Source: Sideroxyarcus emersonii (GTDB taxonomy: Bacteria > Pseudomonadota > Gammaproteobacteria > Burkholderiales > Gallionellaceae). From it: a stretch of 64,000 bases of DNA. Positions 41,609-50,517 of the stretch are shown piece after piece; the first letter of the stretch is position 1, and each line of letters starts with the position of its first letter. The position numbers were made by a program, and so were the translations under genes. The notes beneath the pieces were generated by a model. That model worked only from the letters and a program-made list of their open reading frames with translations. It had not been told where the DNA came from and searched no databases. The stretch is taken from the NCBI RefSeq assembly GCF_021654335.1, contig NZ_AP023423.1, forward strand, positions 1,549,001-1,613,000, in the 5' to 3' direction.

Positions 41609-42883
41609 CTACTTCGCCGTTGGCAACTCACCCCATTCAGTCGTATATGCAGGCGACTTGTTCTTTCGCCTCATCGCCCAGCGCTTCTGAATGCCACTAG
41701 CCGCCACAGCAACACTCCCCTGCCCCATCTTCCTGTTGATCTGGTCCATGACCTTCATCATGGAGTTTGACTTGGCCTGCGCGACTGGATCATCAAACAG
41801 GGTGGCCTGAATCGCTCCCTTCGGCTGCAAGCCCATCAACAGGACCCCGCTCTTCTTATAGCGAAAGCCTGGGCGAAATGCAGCCTTGAGCCCTTCCAGC
41901 GCTGCACGCACCAGCTTGGTGGTGTCATCTGTCGGCTGAATCAAAGGCACGATCAATGAGCGGCTGTATTGAGGCTCTTCAGGTTTAAACGGGTTGGTCC
42001 GGATATAGACACACAGATTGGCCGCTACAGATCCATCATGCCGAAGCTTCTCGGCAGCGCGTGTGGTGAAGTAGGCAATCGATTCGGAAAGGTCGTCCAG
42101 TGTAGTCACCGGCTGGCCAAACGATCTGGATACCATGATCTGCTGACGCGGTGCGCTGGCCTCTTCCAGCTCGATGCATGGGATGCCGTTGAGCTCCTTG
42201 ACCGTGCGCTCAACCACGACCGAGAACTGCTGCCGGATGTATTCCGGGTCTGCTTGCCGGAGGTCCTCGACCGTCTCTATGCCCAGCTCGCTCAATCTGG
42301 CGCTAATGCGTCGGCCTATGCCCCACACCTCTCCAACTTCAATGCCGGCAAACAGACTTGATAGCTGCCTTTTGTCCAGCCGTCCGAAGTCACATACTCC
42401 ATCTTTTCCGGCAAGTCCTTTCTTGGCGCAATGGTTGGCGAGCTTGGCCAAGGTCTTGCTGTCGGCTATGCCGACACATACTGGTATCCCAACACTTTGC
42501 CTTACCGCCTTCCGGATTTGCTGGCCGTAGTCTTGCAGCGACTCTGGCCTGAAGCCAGCCAGGTCGAGAAAGGATTCATCAATGCTGTAAATCTCCTGGT
42601 CGGGCGAAAAGTTGGAGAGAATGGACATCACCCGGGCGGACATGTCGCCATAGAGAGTGTAGTTGCTGGATAGCGCGATGATGCCGTGCTTCTCGGCTAT
42701 ATCCTTCATCTTGAACCACGGCTCACCCATCTTGATTCCGAGCGCCTTCACTTCATTGGAGCGCGCAACAGCACAGCCATCATTATTGGATAGCACGACG
42801 ACCGGCTGGCCTTCGAGCTTGGGGTTGAACACCCGCTCGCAAGAGACGTAGAAGTTGTTGCAGTCGACCAGGGCTAAGGGCAT
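41609..42883 (-). CDS. umuC: DNA polymerase V catalytic subunit UmuC
   Basis: A 424-residue Y-family translesion polymerase. [17 protein letters not shown] and SIDESFLDL supply the metal-binding Asp/Glu residues. The little-finger domain and C-terminal region follow. It is one base downstream of umuD, and the pair is typical of plasmids and integrative elements, where it raises damage tolerance and mutation rate of the host. Confidence 0.95.
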   Translation of the reverse strand: MPLALVDCNNFYVSCERVFNPKLEGQPVVVLSNNDGCAVARSNEVKALGIKMGEPWFKMKDIAEKHGIIALSSNYTLYGDMSARVMSILSNFSPDQEIYSIDESFLDLAGFRPESLQDYGQQIRKAVRQSVGIPVCVGIADSKTLAKLANHCAKKGLAGKDGVCDFGRLDKRQLSSLFAGIEVGEVWGIGRRISARLSELGIETVEDLRQADPEYIRQQFSVVVERTVKELNGIPCIELEEASAPRQQIMVSRSFGQPVTTLDDLSESIAYFTTRAAEKLRHDGSVAANLCVYIRTNPFKPEEPQYSRSLIVPLIQPTDDTTKLVRAALEGLKAAFRPGFRYKKSGVLLMGLQPKGAIQATLFDDPVAQAKSNSMMKVMDQINRKMGQGSVAVAASGIQKRWAMRRKNKSPAYTTEWGELPTAK

Positions 42884-42884
42884 A

Positions 42885-43328
42885 TCAGCGCCGGAACTGC
42901 TTCACTGTGGATGTCACCACTCCCCACACCTGAAGCTCCTGCCCGTCCGAAAATTCAATGTCCTTGAAACGAGCATTGGCAGGCTTGAGGATCACGGTCT
43001 CGCCTTGCTTGATGAGATATTTCACAGTGAACTCGCCATCGACCACGGCCACGACGATGTCTCCAGCTGAAGGATCCAGACTCTTATCCACGACCAGAAT
43101 ATCGCCGTCAAAAATGCCTGCACCGGTCATGCTGTTGCCCTTGGCACGGACAAAGAATGTCGAGTCCTTGTGCTGGATCAGGTGCTCATCGAGGCTTAAT
43201 CGGCCTTCAATGTAGTCGTCGGCCGGGGATGGAAAGCCCGCCGCAACCTTATGGCTAAAGATAGGCAGCCGGATTGGCTGCAAGCCAATTGCCGGGCGAG
43301 ACACTTCAATGGAAACGGGGTGATTCAT
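42885..43328 (-). CDS. umuD: UmuD, self-cleaving subunit of DNA polymerase V
   Basis: A 147-residue S24 family protein. The cleavage site is Ala30-Gly31 (KVAAGFPSP) and the Ser66 (KGNSMTGAG) and Lys103 (GEFTVKYL) dyad matches UmuD. RecA-stimulated cleavage would give the active form. It is transcribed from a promoter with a perfect palindrome in its spacer. Confidence 0.94.
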   Translation of the reverse strand: MNHPVSIEVSRPAIGLQPIRLPIFSHKVAAGFPSPADDYIEGRLSLDEHLIQHKDSTFFVRAKGNSMTGAGIFDGDILVVDKSLDPSAGDIVVAVVDGEFTVKYLIKQGETVILKPANARFKDIEFSDGQELQVWGVVTSTVKQFRR

Positions 43329-43329
43329 G

Positions 43330-43354
43330 GCAAACCTAGTGTTTCGAGGTTTGC
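43330..43354. promoter_or_regulatory. Dyad over the umuD leader
   Basis: GCAAACCT and AGGTTTGC form perfect 8-bp arms with a nine-base spacer, directly next to the umuD start codon. It could be an operator or an mRNA hairpin at the ribosome site. Confidence 0.5.
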
Positions 43355-43357
43355 ATG

Positions 43358-43386
43358 ATGTTAGAGAACGTTCGTTCTGTTGTCAA
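43358..43386 (-). promoter_or_regulatory. umuDC promoter with repressor-type palindrome
   Basis: On the minus strand TTGACA (43386-43381), 17 bp and TAACAT (43363-43358). The spacer holds AGAACG-TT-CGTTCT (43365-43378), a perfect palindrome that contains GAAC-N4-GTTC. No CTGT-N8-ACAG LexA box is present in the region. Confidence 0.7.
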
Positions 43387-43646
43387 ATTGGCGGACTGTT
43401 GTTCGGCCAAAGCGGACTGCGGTGATTTGCTAGAAGTGCTGTTTGCGCAGGTTGGGAGGATGTCCGCTTCCCGCTCAGCAGCGGACAGTGCCAGGCAGCG
43501 GTTTGATCGCTACCGGAGGTCTCTTCTTTGTTGGTACGCGATGAATATTCCCCAGAAAACCTAGCCTCTGCGCGCTGAAAATTACCCAGGTGATTAACCT
43601 CCTCCGTTCCGATTTTCGGAATGGAGAAACCAAGGAGATGATCACC

Positions 43647-45143
43647 ATGAATATACTGGGTAAAGTAAGGCGTTTGTATCACCGGGACAGGCTGTCGTTA
43701 TCGGAAATCGAGAGGCGTACGGGCCTGACGCGCAAGACGATCCGTAAGTGGCTCAAGGCACCGGAGGGTACTGAGCCGAAGTACCGCAGAGTGAGTTGTG
43801 ACAGCAAGATCGCGCCGTATGCCGAGCGGTTGTTGAAGATGCTGGAGGTCGATGCCAGAAGGCCAAAGCGGGAGCGTCGCACGGCCTTGAAGCTATATGC
43901 CGAACTGCAGACGCTGGGATTTGATGGCGACTATAGCCGAGTCACTGAATTCATCCGGCGCTGGCGGGTAAACGGAGGTGCCGCAGTAGTGAAAGCCTTC
44001 GTGCCGCTGCAATTCGAACCGGGAGAAGCACACCAGTTCGACTGGAGCGAAGAACACATCGTCATAGGCGGCGTCTATCGCAAGATACTGCTGGCCCACT
44101 TCAAGCTGTGCTTCAGTCGTGCATTTGTCGTGCAGGCATACCCCACCCAAAGTCACGAAATGCTGTTCGATGCCCATACGCGGGCCTTTACCGCGCTGGG
44201 CGGCATTCCACGCCGGGGCATTTACGACAACATGAAGACGGCGGTGGACCGTGTCAAGAAAGGCAAGTCGCGCATCGTCAACACGCGCTTTGCCGCGATG
44301 GCCTCGCACTACCTGTTTGATCCGGACTTCTGCAACGTCGCGTCCGGCTGGGAGAAAGGCGTCGTCGAGAAGAACGTACAGGACAGCCGGCGGCGCATCT
44401 GGCAGGAAGCGGTTGAAGAACGCTTTGGTTCCTTTGCCGAACTCAACCTGTGGTTACTGGCGAAATGCCGGTCACTCTGGGGCGAGCTGAAGCACCCGGA
44501 GTTCGACCTGACACTGGCGGAAATGCTTGAACAGGAACAACCCAGCCTGATGCCCATGATTACCCCGTTCGACGGCTACGTCGAGACCATCGGCAAAGTG
44601 GCCAGCACCTGCCTGGTGATCGAGGAGCGCAACCGTTACTCTGTGCCGTGCGAACTGGTCGGACAAATGGTGAGCATCCGTACCTACCCGGAACGGATCG
44701 ACTTCGTGGCCCATGACGCGGTGGTGGCGAGCCATACGCGCTGCTTCGGGCGCAAAGAGACGCGGTACGACTGGCAGCATTACATTCCGATCATCGAAAG
44801 GAAGCCCGGCGCGCTGCGGAATGGTGCACCGTTTGCCGATATGCCGGAGCCACTGCAACGATTGCGCGGCTTGTTGCTCAAGCGCGAAGGCGGCGACCGG
44901 GTGATGGCCAAGGTGCTGGCGGTCGTGCCGAAGTACCGACTGGAGGCTGTTCTTGTTGCGGTGGAACTGGTGCTGGAGTCTGGCAACTTCAGCGTCGAGC
45001 ATATCGAGAATGTGCTGAACCGGCTCAAGCCATCGCCGCCGCCGGTGCAGGTTGAAACGCACCTTGAGGTGAACGAGGCTCCGATTGCCGACACGGTTCG
45101 TTATGACGGTCTGCGCCTGGGTGTGGAGGTGCATCATGCGTGA
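43647..45143 (+). CDS. istA: IS21-family transposase IstA
   Basis: A 498-residue DDE transposase. An N-terminal HTH ([20 protein letters not shown]) precedes the catalytic Asp residues (HQFDWSEEH and YDNMKTAV) and Glu ([11 protein letters not shown]). The ATG at 43647 is chosen because AAGGAG lies nine bases before it. The stop overlaps istB by eight bases. Confidence 0.93.
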   Translation: MNILGKVRRLYHRDRLSLSEIERRTGLTRKTIRKWLKAPEGTEPKYRRVSCDSKIAPYAERLLKMLEVDARRPKRERRTALKLYAELQTLGFDGDYSRVTEFIRRWRVNGGAAVVKAFVPLQFEPGEAHQFDWSEEHIVIGGVYRKILLAHFKLCFSRAFVVQAYPTQSHEMLFDAHTRAFTALGGIPRRGIYDNMKTAVDRVKKGKSRIVNTRFAAMASHYLFDPDFCNVASGWEKGVVEKNVQDSRRRIWQEAVEERFGSFAELNLWLLAKCRSLWGELKHPEFDLTLAEMLEQEQPSLMPMITPFDGYVETIGKVASTCLVIEERNRYSVPCELVGQMVSIRTYPERIDFVAHDAVVASHTRCFGRKETRYDWQHYIPIIERKPGALRNGAPFADMPEPLQRLRGLLLKREGGDRVMAKVLAVVPKYRLEAVLVAVELVLESGNFSVEHIENVLNRLKPSPPPVQVETHLEVNEAPIADTVRYDGLRLGVEVHHA

Positions 45144-45939
45144 TGTTGCCGCTGAACTCAAAAGCTTGCGCCTGTACGGGATGATGAGTGCCTGGGAAGA
45201 AATTGCCGCCGATAGCAATTCGGTTGGCATGCAAACCTCGCGCTGGCTGATCGAACACCTGTTACAGGCCGAGCATACGGATCGTCACATGCGTTCGATC
45301 AACTACCAGATGCATACCGCCAGATTCCCGGTGCATCGCGATCTGGCCGGTTTCGAATTCGAGCAGTCGAAGGTGGATCGGAGCCTGATCGATGATCTGG
45401 CCGGCATGTCCTTCACCGAACAGGCGCATAACGTCGTGCTGATTGGCGGGACGGGGACTGGCAAGACCCATCTGGCAACCGCGCTCGGTATTGCGGGCAT
45501 CACACAGCACGGCAAGCGGGTGCGCTTTTACTCGACGGCTGATCTGGTCAACATGCTGGAACAGGAGAAGGCCGCAGGCAAAGCCGGGAAACTGGCCTTT
45601 GCGTTGATGCGACTGGATCTGATCATTCTTGACGAGCTGGGGTATCTGCCCTTCAGTCAGTCTGGAGGTGCCTTGCTATTCCATCTGTTATCCAAACTCT
45701 ACGAGCATACGAGCGTGATCATTACGACGAATCTGACCTTCGGCGAATGGGCGAGTGTATTTGGCGATGCGAAGATGACCACGGCACTGTTGGACAGATT
45801 GACCCATCACTGCCATATCGTCGAAACCGGCAATGAGTCCTATCGGTTCCGGCACAGCAGCGCAACGGCCAAGACGCGCATCAAGGCCAGGGAGCAAAGC
45901 AAGCGGGGGAAAGCTGTCGTTGAGGATGAGACGATCTGA
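45136..45939 (+). CDS. istB: IS21-family helper ATPase IstB
   Basis: A 267-residue AAA+ ATPase related to DnaC that selects the target for IstA. Walker A is [11 protein letters not shown] and Walker B is [13 protein letters not shown]. Start at 45136 overlaps istA by eight bases, the normal IS21 arrangement. The last 20 residues are basic. Confidence 0.93.
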   Translation: MRDVAAELKSLRLYGMMSAWEEIAADSNSVGMQTSRWLIEHLLQAEHTDRHMRSINYQMHTARFPVHRDLAGFEFEQSKVDRSLIDDLAGMSFTEQAHNVVLIGGTGTGKTHLATALGIAGITQHGKRVRFYSTADLVNMLEQEKAAGKAGKLAFALMRLDLIILDELGYLPFSQSGGALLFHLLSKLYEHTSVIITTNLTFGEWASVFGDAKMTTALLDRLTHHCHIVETGNESYRFRHSSATAKTRIKAREQSKRGKAVVEDETI

Positions 45940-46096
45940 AGAAACCAGCCGTGAAGGAATGTACTGTTGGCCACATTCCTTCGCGGCCATCTCGGAAGTC
46001 AAAAGCAGTGAAACTGAGCTACACTAATCCGCAGCCACCGCCCAAAACGGCGGCTAAAGTGCCTGGGTAAAATTCAACGCGCAGGGCTGGGTAATT

Positions 46097-46195
46097 TTAA
46101 ACGCGCGCCAACAGCTTCAGTTTTTGAACGCGCTGGTGCGCCTTGATTTTGGCTTCCAGCTCTTCTTTTTGCTTCAACAGTTTTTCGATGCTCAT
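46097..46195 (-). pseudogene. Small gene truncated by the IS21 right end
   Basis: The frame begins MSIEKLLKQKEELEAKIKAH and runs through KLLA before entering the IS end, where it stops after 32 codons. The ATG overlaps the stop of the preceding gene (ATGA, 46192-46195) and GGAATT precedes it, so a real gene existed. The helical, charged N-terminus resembles mobilisation accessory proteins of the TraD/MobC-accessory type, but this is only a guess from a short stretch. Confidence 0.6.
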
Positions 46196-46479
46196 TGGTA
46201 ATTCCTTTCAATTTTTTCACGTTGGTTTTTGCGAAACTTCTCATACCTGTCGGTCAAAATTACTACGAAAAAAAGCAGAGCGAATGCAATCGAACCGATT
46301 AAAACTTCGTCGGTCGGCTCGACGAAAATGCAGGCCAACTTGTAAAAAAGAAAGCCCACCAGAATAGAGAACATCACCCCCACCGCAACAATAAAATCAG
46401 GTTTGTTTTTGGTGAAAATACGCTCCCAAGCTTTCGCACTTTCCTCTTCCCGACGCTTCAAGATTTGATGCAACGTCAT
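46192..46479 (-). CDS. Hypothetical two-span membrane protein
   Basis: A 95-residue protein with a charged cytoplasmic start (TLHQILKRREEES), two membrane helices (about residues 30-52 and 60-77) and a basic end (RYEKFRKNQREKIERNYQ). It resembles no family I know. It is the first gene after leader module E and is translationally coupled to the truncated gene downstream. Confidence 0.7.
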   Translation of the reverse strand: MTLHQILKRREEESAKAWERIFTKNKPDFIVAVGVMFSILVGFLFYKLACIFVEPTDEVLIGSIAFALLFFVVILTDRYEKFRKNQREKIERNYQ

Positions 46480-46502
46480 ACGATTTTTCCTTTTCGTTTT
46501 TC

Positions 46503-46545
46503 GGTGAACCGTTCACCTGTTTATCAGGTGGTGGGGGGCGAAATT
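46503..46545 (-). promoter_or_regulatory. Leader module E (repeated dyad element)
   Basis: GGTGAAC-C-GTTCACC overlaps ACCTGTTTATCAGGT (46515-46529), followed eight bases later on the plus strand by GCGAAATT (46538-46545). It is read on the minus strand, 24 bp before the start of the 95-residue membrane protein. See modules A-D. Confidence 0.75.
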
Positions 46546-46563
46546 CCCGCCCCAAAGGGCGGG
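46546..46563 (-). terminator. Hairpin after the 312-residue lipoprotein gene
   Basis: CCCGCCC / GGGCGGG with a four-base loop (TTTG on the transcribed minus strand), followed there by AATTTCGC, the start of module E. Confidence 0.55.
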
Positions 46564-46573
46564 AGTTTTTCAG

Positions 46574-47512
46574 TTACTTGGGCTGAGCACCTGCCGAAGA
46601 TTTCTCGCCAGTCTGGCCGCCAACATTTTCCGAATCGCTGCTGGATTTATCGGTGGACTTGCTGATTGAAGACTCAAGGCCGATGGTCCATTGCTTGCCG
46701 CTCAGCGCCCCTTTACCGAACCATGCGACACCATTTTTTGCCCAGGTGAGGCCGTCCGGGCCGCCGGAGTAGCTTGAGCCGCCTGCGATCCAATCCACCC
46801 CCTTGTTCCCGTTCAAATCGACTGTACGGCTCCCACGGCCGGCTGCATGATCCACAGCATCAACCCAGAGCTTGTCCAACGTGGTTTTTGGGATGGATTT
46901 GTAGATTTGCTGAATCGCTTGCTTCGCGGATTGAGGGTCTTCCAATACCCCAACGTCGTTGTTGAGTTCCATCGCGATTTTGGTGAACAAAGAGTTCGTG
47001 TATTCGACAGCGGCTTCCTGAAATCCAAGGTAAAAAAGCTTCTCGTTTTCGGACGCTCCGCGCTCACCAAACTCGTTCATGTCCATCATGCCGACTGGCC
47101 AGCCGCGGTAAGAGGAAACGATGGCGCTGACGGGCAGGAGATACGTGCCAGGCTCAAAGATTTGCTTCAAATCCTTACGATTTGTCGCAACATAGCCCGG
47201 CCCGACGCCCTCTTTCATGTACTTCTGGAAATCATTATTTTGGGCTTTTTTAAAAACGAGTTCGCGCACCTCGGCACCATCAATGCGCCCGCCTGCAAAT
47301 TTAGGATCGATTAGCGCATCTGCGATGATTCCTTCCGCCGGGACTTGCAGGCTTGCCTTGGCCGACCAACTGCGAACCAGCTTCTTAGTCCAGGAAATCA
47401 TGTACTCGAAACCGCTGGCGCTGGACTGGTCGGAGCCAGCCGAATTTGTGACCGGATTTGAGCAGGCGGCAAGCAGAAATGCGAGCGCGCCGACTAAAAA
47501 TTTCAGGCTCAT
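46574..47512 (-). CDS. Hypothetical lipoprotein, 312 residues
   Basis: The lipobox LLAAC (Cys17) at the end of a short signal peptide predicts a lipid-anchored envelope protein. The mature part has a mixed middle region (PGTYLLPVSAIVSSYRGWPV), a Gly/Ser-rich C-terminal stretch (GGSSYSGGPDGLTW) and an unstructured Ser-rich tail. It is coupled to the upstream gene by TAATG. No family recognised. The largest protein in the compact region together with its 308-residue neighbour. Confidence 0.7.
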   Translation of the reverse strand: MSLKFLVGALAFLLAACSNPVTNSAGSDQSSASGFEYMISWTKKLVRSWSAKASLQVPAEGIIADALIDPKFAGGRIDGAEVRELVFKKAQNNDFQKYMKEGVGPGYVATNRKDLKQIFEPGTYLLPVSAIVSSYRGWPVGMMDMNEFGERGASENEKLFYLGFQEAAVEYTNSLFTKIAMELNNDVGVLEDPQSAKQAIQQIYKSIPKTTLDKLWVDAVDHAAGRGSRTVDLNGNKGVDWIAGGSSYSGGPDGLTWAKNGVAWFGKGALSGKQWTIGLESSISKSTDKSSSDSENVGGQTGEKSSAGAQPK

Positions 47513-47841
47513 TATCTAAATTCCTTTCGTTCCAAAATTAGCGACTTAACGGATGCCTCAGACAGAATGTCGAGCGCAATTGCAAACCGACTTCCCAAAC
47601 TATTGCTTTTCAGATTTTTTGCACGCTCGATCATCTGCTTATCAAAATCCTCACCGCTCATTCCCACCCAGCCCGCCACCTTGCGGACCTGCTTCTCCTC
47701 GGCCACGCAGCCGGTGATTGACTTCTGGCAGACCGCCACGGCTCTATCCGCGAAAGCATCCGAGGCGCATGAGGCGCATGCCAGACCAGGGGAAATAAGA
47801 ACAGCAGCAGCAGCGGCGGCAAACACTTTTTTCAGATTCAT
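47512..47841 (-). CDS. Hypothetical exported protein, 109 residues
   Basis: A signal peptide (MNLKKVFAAAAAAVLISPG, cleavage near ACA-SCA) precedes a small helical domain with four cysteines (two at CASCAS, then AVCQKSITGC), which could form disulfides in the periplasm. Start follows AAGGAGC. First gene after module D, coupled to the lipoprotein gene. Confidence 0.7.
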   Translation of the reverse strand: MNLKKVFAAAAAAVLISPGLACASCASDAFADRAVAVCQKSITGCVAEEKQVRKVAGWVGMSGEDFDKQMIERAKNLKSNSLGSRFAIALDILSEASVKSLILERKEFR

Positions 47842-47865
47842 TTTTAAGCTCCTTATTGGTTGGTA

Positions 47866-47913
47866 GATCAGAAATTTGATCGACCTGCATAGCAGGTTGA
47901 GGGGGGCGAAATT
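47866..47913 (-). promoter_or_regulatory. Leader module D (repeated dyad element)
   Basis: GATCA-GAAATT-TGATC, one base, ACCTGC-ATA-GCAGGT (47883-47897), eight G-rich bases, then GCGAAATT. It begins 25 bp before the 109-residue gene on the minus strand. Its sequence is nearly identical to module C over about 60 bp. Confidence 0.8.
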
Positions 47914-47926
47914 TGAAAAGCAGAGG

Positions 47927-47952
47927 CAAAAAAAGGCCGGTCGAAACCGGCC
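47927..47952 (-). terminator. Terminator after the 308-residue gene
   Basis: Minus strand GGCCGGT / ACCGGCC stem with a four-base loop and a following run of seven T. Strong Rho-independent type. Confidence 0.8.
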
Positions 47953-47968
47953 TGTGGATGCTGCTGGA

Positions 47969-48895
47969 CTAGCGGGAGGTGGTGTATCGGTTGCCTTCGC
48001 TCGCCTTGGCTTCTCGGCTGCGGGAGTTTTCCGAGCTGGTTGACGTGCTATCGGAGTCGCTCAAGCTGATTTTGTATGCGGTCCCATCGATAGCCTCGGC
48101 AGACAGGGTTTGCCGATTCTCGATCTGCCAGCCGTGGGAATCAAAAACGACCGTGCCGCATTGGATGTCCGGCCCTTTATAAAAAATAAAATCATCGACC
48201 CAGTTCGTGCAGCTCACGCTCGACCAAACATCGCGTGCATGCTGACGCACACGCTCAAACAGCTGGTCATCTGAGTCCATTTGGGCGAATACCTGGCCGA
48301 TGATCTGGCGGATTTCCGAATCGCTTTTTGCAGGAGTTCTGGCTGCCCGGTTCCCAGCTTCGGCCAGCCATCCACCTGCCGTGATGCGACACTGGATATA
48401 GCGGCGGACGTAAGGCGTTTGGGCTAATTGATCGTCCTGCAGGCCGGCTGCAGGTCTGCTCATCAAACCACCACTTCTGCCTGAATCTTCATTCACCTGT
48501 GCGCGCCCTGCCACCTCACCCTCGGTTTCATTGACCGTAGGATAGTCGGAGATCATCTTTGTAAAGGTATTGCAAAGTCCAAAATACTCGCCCGCCTCAC
48601 CCGTTCCGGTGTGCTGCTGCTCGTATCGAGCGGTAAACATCTGGATCAGCAAAGAATTGATATTGACCTCGCGACTAAACGACTTTTGATGGTCGCGCGA
48701 AGTGGAATCGCGCTCGGCATGAGATTTACTTCGCGACTTCTCGCGGGCACGCTCTCCCGAGCTGTCAATCGTCCCCTGTCTGGTGTGGCTTAGGCTTGAC
48801 TGTGGATCGTTCATTTCACGACCAAAGTCACCGGGCGGCGAGGCAAGCGCAACGGATGGCAAGAGCAAAAGTGCATACAGAATTTTTTTCATCAT
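47969..48895 (-). CDS. Hypothetical exported protein, 308 residues
   Basis: A signal peptide (residues 1-18, cleavage at ALA-SPP) is followed by a long, polar, Ser/Arg/Glu-rich segment (residues 30-75) and a folded part with three or four cysteines (FGLCNTFTK, YIQCRIT, VSCTNWV, DIQCGTV). The C-terminus is Ser-rich and unstructured. I recognise no family. It is the last gene of the unit that begins after module C. Confidence 0.7.
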   Translation of the reverse strand: MMKKILYALLLLPSVALASPPGDFGREMNDPQSSLSHTRQGTIDSSGERAREKSRSKSHAERDSTSRDHQKSFSREVNINSLLIQMFTARYEQQHTGTGEAGEYFGLCNTFTKMISDYPTVNETEGEVAGRAQVNEDSGRSGGLMSRPAAGLQDDQLAQTPYVRRYIQCRITAGGWLAEAGNRAARTPAKSDSEIRQIIGQVFAQMDSDDQLFERVRQHARDVWSSVSCTNWVDDFIFYKGPDIQCGTVVFDSHGWQIENRQTLSAEAIDGTAYKISLSDSDSTSTSSENSRSREAKASEGNRYTTSR

Positions 48896-48909
48896 TTCCT
48901 ATCTCCATT

Positions 48910-48929
48910 CCCGGCCACGAGTGGCCGGG
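48910..48929. terminator. Intergenic hairpin between two exported-protein genes
   Basis: CCCGGCCAC / GTGGCCGGG perfect nine-base stem. The T run is on the plus strand, so on the transcribed minus strand it may act as an mRNA stabiliser or attenuator rather than a terminator. Confidence 0.5.
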
Positions 48930-48940
48930 GTTTTTATCAA

Positions 48941-49486
48941 TTAATCCAGCTTGTTCTTTTGTTGATGTGGCCCGAATCTTTTCATGGCTTCCGCTTCTTC
49001 TTCCGTATGGACAAAATTCCAGCAGGAAAACCTCGTTGGAGGCTCGGTAGTAACCAACATGACGCCATCCCCGGCGAATTTAAAATAGAATGAAGATGCG
49101 GTTTGGATACTTCCCGTGATTCCGGCTTCTAGTCCGTTCCCGATGATTTGCACTTCCCAAACTCCATCCATTTTTTGGTAGGGAAGAAGTACAGTTTGTG
49201 CGCTCCCGCCAGCCCTTCTTGCTTCGATTGCAGCCTGCCGCCGCCCCACCAGCTGACGAATGTTTTCCAGTCGCTGGGTGTATGAACCGTCGTCATCTGA
49301 TTGTTTGAAAATCACAAGGAAGTCCAAATACTTCATCGAATTCACGGCTGGATCCCCACCGTTATTTTTGGGATCCATGCAAATGCGATCCGTACCGGTC
49401 GGCGTTTTACGATCATAAAATTGATCGAAAGCAAGCGCACTTTGTGAAACAAGCAGCGCCAGCAAGATCATCAAAAGCTTATTCAT
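48941..49486 (-). CDS. Hypothetical exported protein, 181 residues
   Basis: A signal peptide (MNKLLMILLALLVSQSALA) precedes a protein with two cysteines (DRICMDP, RFSCWNF) and an alpha/beta pattern (KYLDFLVIFKQSDDD, GVMLVTTEPPTRF). The ATG at 49486 follows AAGGAG by eight bases. A TTG at 49492 is an alternative. No family recognised. Confidence 0.7.
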   Translation of the reverse strand: MNKLLMILLALLVSQSALAFDQFYDRKTPTGTDRICMDPKNNGGDPAVNSMKYLDFLVIFKQSDDDGSYTQRLENIRQLVGRRQAAIEARRAGGSAQTVLLPYQKMDGVWEVQIIGNGLEAGITGSIQTASSFYFKFAGDGVMLVTTEPPTRFSCWNFVHTEEEAEAMKRFGPHQQKNKLD

Positions 49487-49507
49487 TTGCAAATCTCCTT
49501 ATTTGGG

Positions 49508-49530
49508 CACCGGCTCTGCGCGAGCCGGTG
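49508..49530. terminator. Intergenic hairpin, no T run
   Basis: CACCGGCTC / GAGCCGGTG, nine-base perfect stem with a five-base loop between two genes of one unit. Confidence 0.45.
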
Positions 49531-49537
49531 GGTGGTC

Positions 49538-49972
49538 TTACCTTGGCAGTCCGTTCGTAGGATTCAGCTCGTCAAAGAAATAAAAGTTCTGAACGCGAGG
49601 CTCTGGACGGATGGGATCGCGGGGCGGCATCACCTGGCACTCGTGGCGACCGAGACAGGCATCGACTGAGTAGTACCCTCGCACATCAGCCTGGCATTTC
49701 GGATTTTCGCAAGCTGCAACCGTATAAAATCCGCGGACGGACGGACGGACTACGTAGCTCACTCCCGGTCGAATGGTCATTTCCAGAGAATCGAACCGTG
49801 CATGATCCATACCCGGCCAGGAGATTTTTTGACGGCCAACCGCGATTTTGGACACCGTCCCGTCGACGTTTACATTTCCGAAGTGAGGATCGACCGGGTT
49901 GGACGTGGCACAACCGGTCAGTGCAGCAAGCAGCGCAAGCGCGGCAATAAGCATTTTCAGATTCATTTTCAT
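49538..49972 (-). CDS. Hypothetical lipoprotein, 144 residues
   Basis: A lipoprotein signal peptide with lipobox LTGC (Cys21). The mature part has four cysteines in ACENPKCQAD and ACLGRHECQV that are likely disulfide-linked. The two related segments VAACENPKCQADVRGYYSV and VDACLGRHECQV look like an internal duplication. First gene after module C. AAAGGAAA precedes the ATG. Confidence 0.7.
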   Translation of the reverse strand: MKMNLKMLIAALALLAALTGCATSNPVDPHFGNVNVDGTVSKIAVGRQKISWPGMDHARFDSLEMTIRPGVSYVVRPSVRGFYTVAACENPKCQADVRGYYSVDACLGRHECQVMPPRDPIRPEPRVQNFYFFDELNPTNGLPR

Positions 49973-49993
49973 TTCCTTTTTTCAATTGCGGAG

Positions 49994-50040
49994 GATCAAA
50001 ATTGATCGACCTGCTGAGCAGGTTGAGGGGGGCGAAATTT
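49994..50040 (-). promoter_or_regulatory. Leader module C (repeated dyad element)
   Basis: GATCA-AAAT-TGATC, one base, ACCTGC-TGA-GCAGGT (50009-50023), eight G-rich bases and GCGAAATTT. It begins 22 bp before the 144-residue lipoprotein start on the minus strand. Confidence 0.8.
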
Positions 50041-50053
50041 GAAAAGCAGCGGC

Positions 50054-50083
50054 AAAAAAAAGCCCAAGTCGAAAGACCTGGGC
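50054..50083 (-). terminator. Terminator after the 136-residue gene
   Basis: Minus strand GCCCAGGTC, four-base loop TTTC, GACTTGGGC with one mismatch, followed by eight T. Directly followed by module C. Confidence 0.8.
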
Positions 50084-50105
50084 GTGAAGGTTCTTACCAG
50101 CTGGA

Positions 50106-50516
50106 TTATTTTTTGATCTCGGCCACCGCAGCTTTGGTTGTTGCGGCCACCGCCGACGCCGCCGCTTGTGTTGCCTGCTGCTGCGCCTGCGCTTGGGCTT
50201 GGTCGTTGGTCAATGCATTTTCGATGGATTTCTTGAGCTCCTGGCCTTGTTTGTGGGCTTCTTCTTCCGACTTCGACCTGTCCGCGACTACTGCGGCCTC
50301 ATCACCGCAGGCCGCACGCTCGCGGTCCTTTTGTTGCTGGGAAGCGTGCCCAAAACTTCCGGCAAAGTCCGAATCAAATCGGGCCTTGTCGCAGGCGACA
50401 CGGCTTTCTGTGACGCGGAAATCCTGGTGTTGCTTATCGGTCTGCCACAGGAAGAGCCACGCGCCCAAAAGGCCGGTGACGAGGGCAAAGAACAGTGCTG
50501 ACGCTGAGATTTGCAT
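50106..50516 (-). CDS. Hypothetical single-span protein with Ala/Gln-rich coiled-coil tail
   Basis: 136 residues. A single N-terminal helix (ISASALFFALVTGLLGAWLFLW) serves as anchor or signal. Two cysteines are in the middle (VACDKAR, RAACGDE) and the last 50 residues are an Ala/Gln-rich helix (QAQAQQQATQAAASAVAATT). The ATG at 50516 follows AAAGGAG. An upstream ATG would overlap the preceding gene. Resembles mobile-element 'Rz-like' or entry-exclusion proteins in layout, but no family is recognised. Confidence 0.65.
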   Translation of the reverse strand: MQISASALFFALVTGLLGAWLFLWQTDKQHQDFRVTESRVACDKARFDSDFAGSFGHASQQQKDRERAACGDEAAVVADRSKSEEEAHKQGQELKKSIENALTNDQAQAQAQQQATQAAASAVAATTKAAVAEIKK

Positions 50517-50517
50517 T

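Larger units (their letters stand above)
43569..46110 (+). mobile_element. IS21-family insertion sequence
   Basis: About 2.54 kb with overlapping istA and istB. The left end is TGCGCGCTGAAAATTACCCAG (43569-43589) and the right end is its imperfect complement at 46087-46110, both ending in TG/CA as expected. A second copy of the end sequence lies just inside the right end (about 46061-46083). No clear target duplication is visible in the flanks (GCCTC before, ACAGC after), which suggests a later rearrangement or misplaced ends. Confidence 0.85.

Noticed and set aside
43330..43568. A canonical LexA box before umuDC
   Set aside because: CTGT-N8-ACAG was looked for on both strands of the upstream region and is not present. 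The palindrome reported is a different motif.
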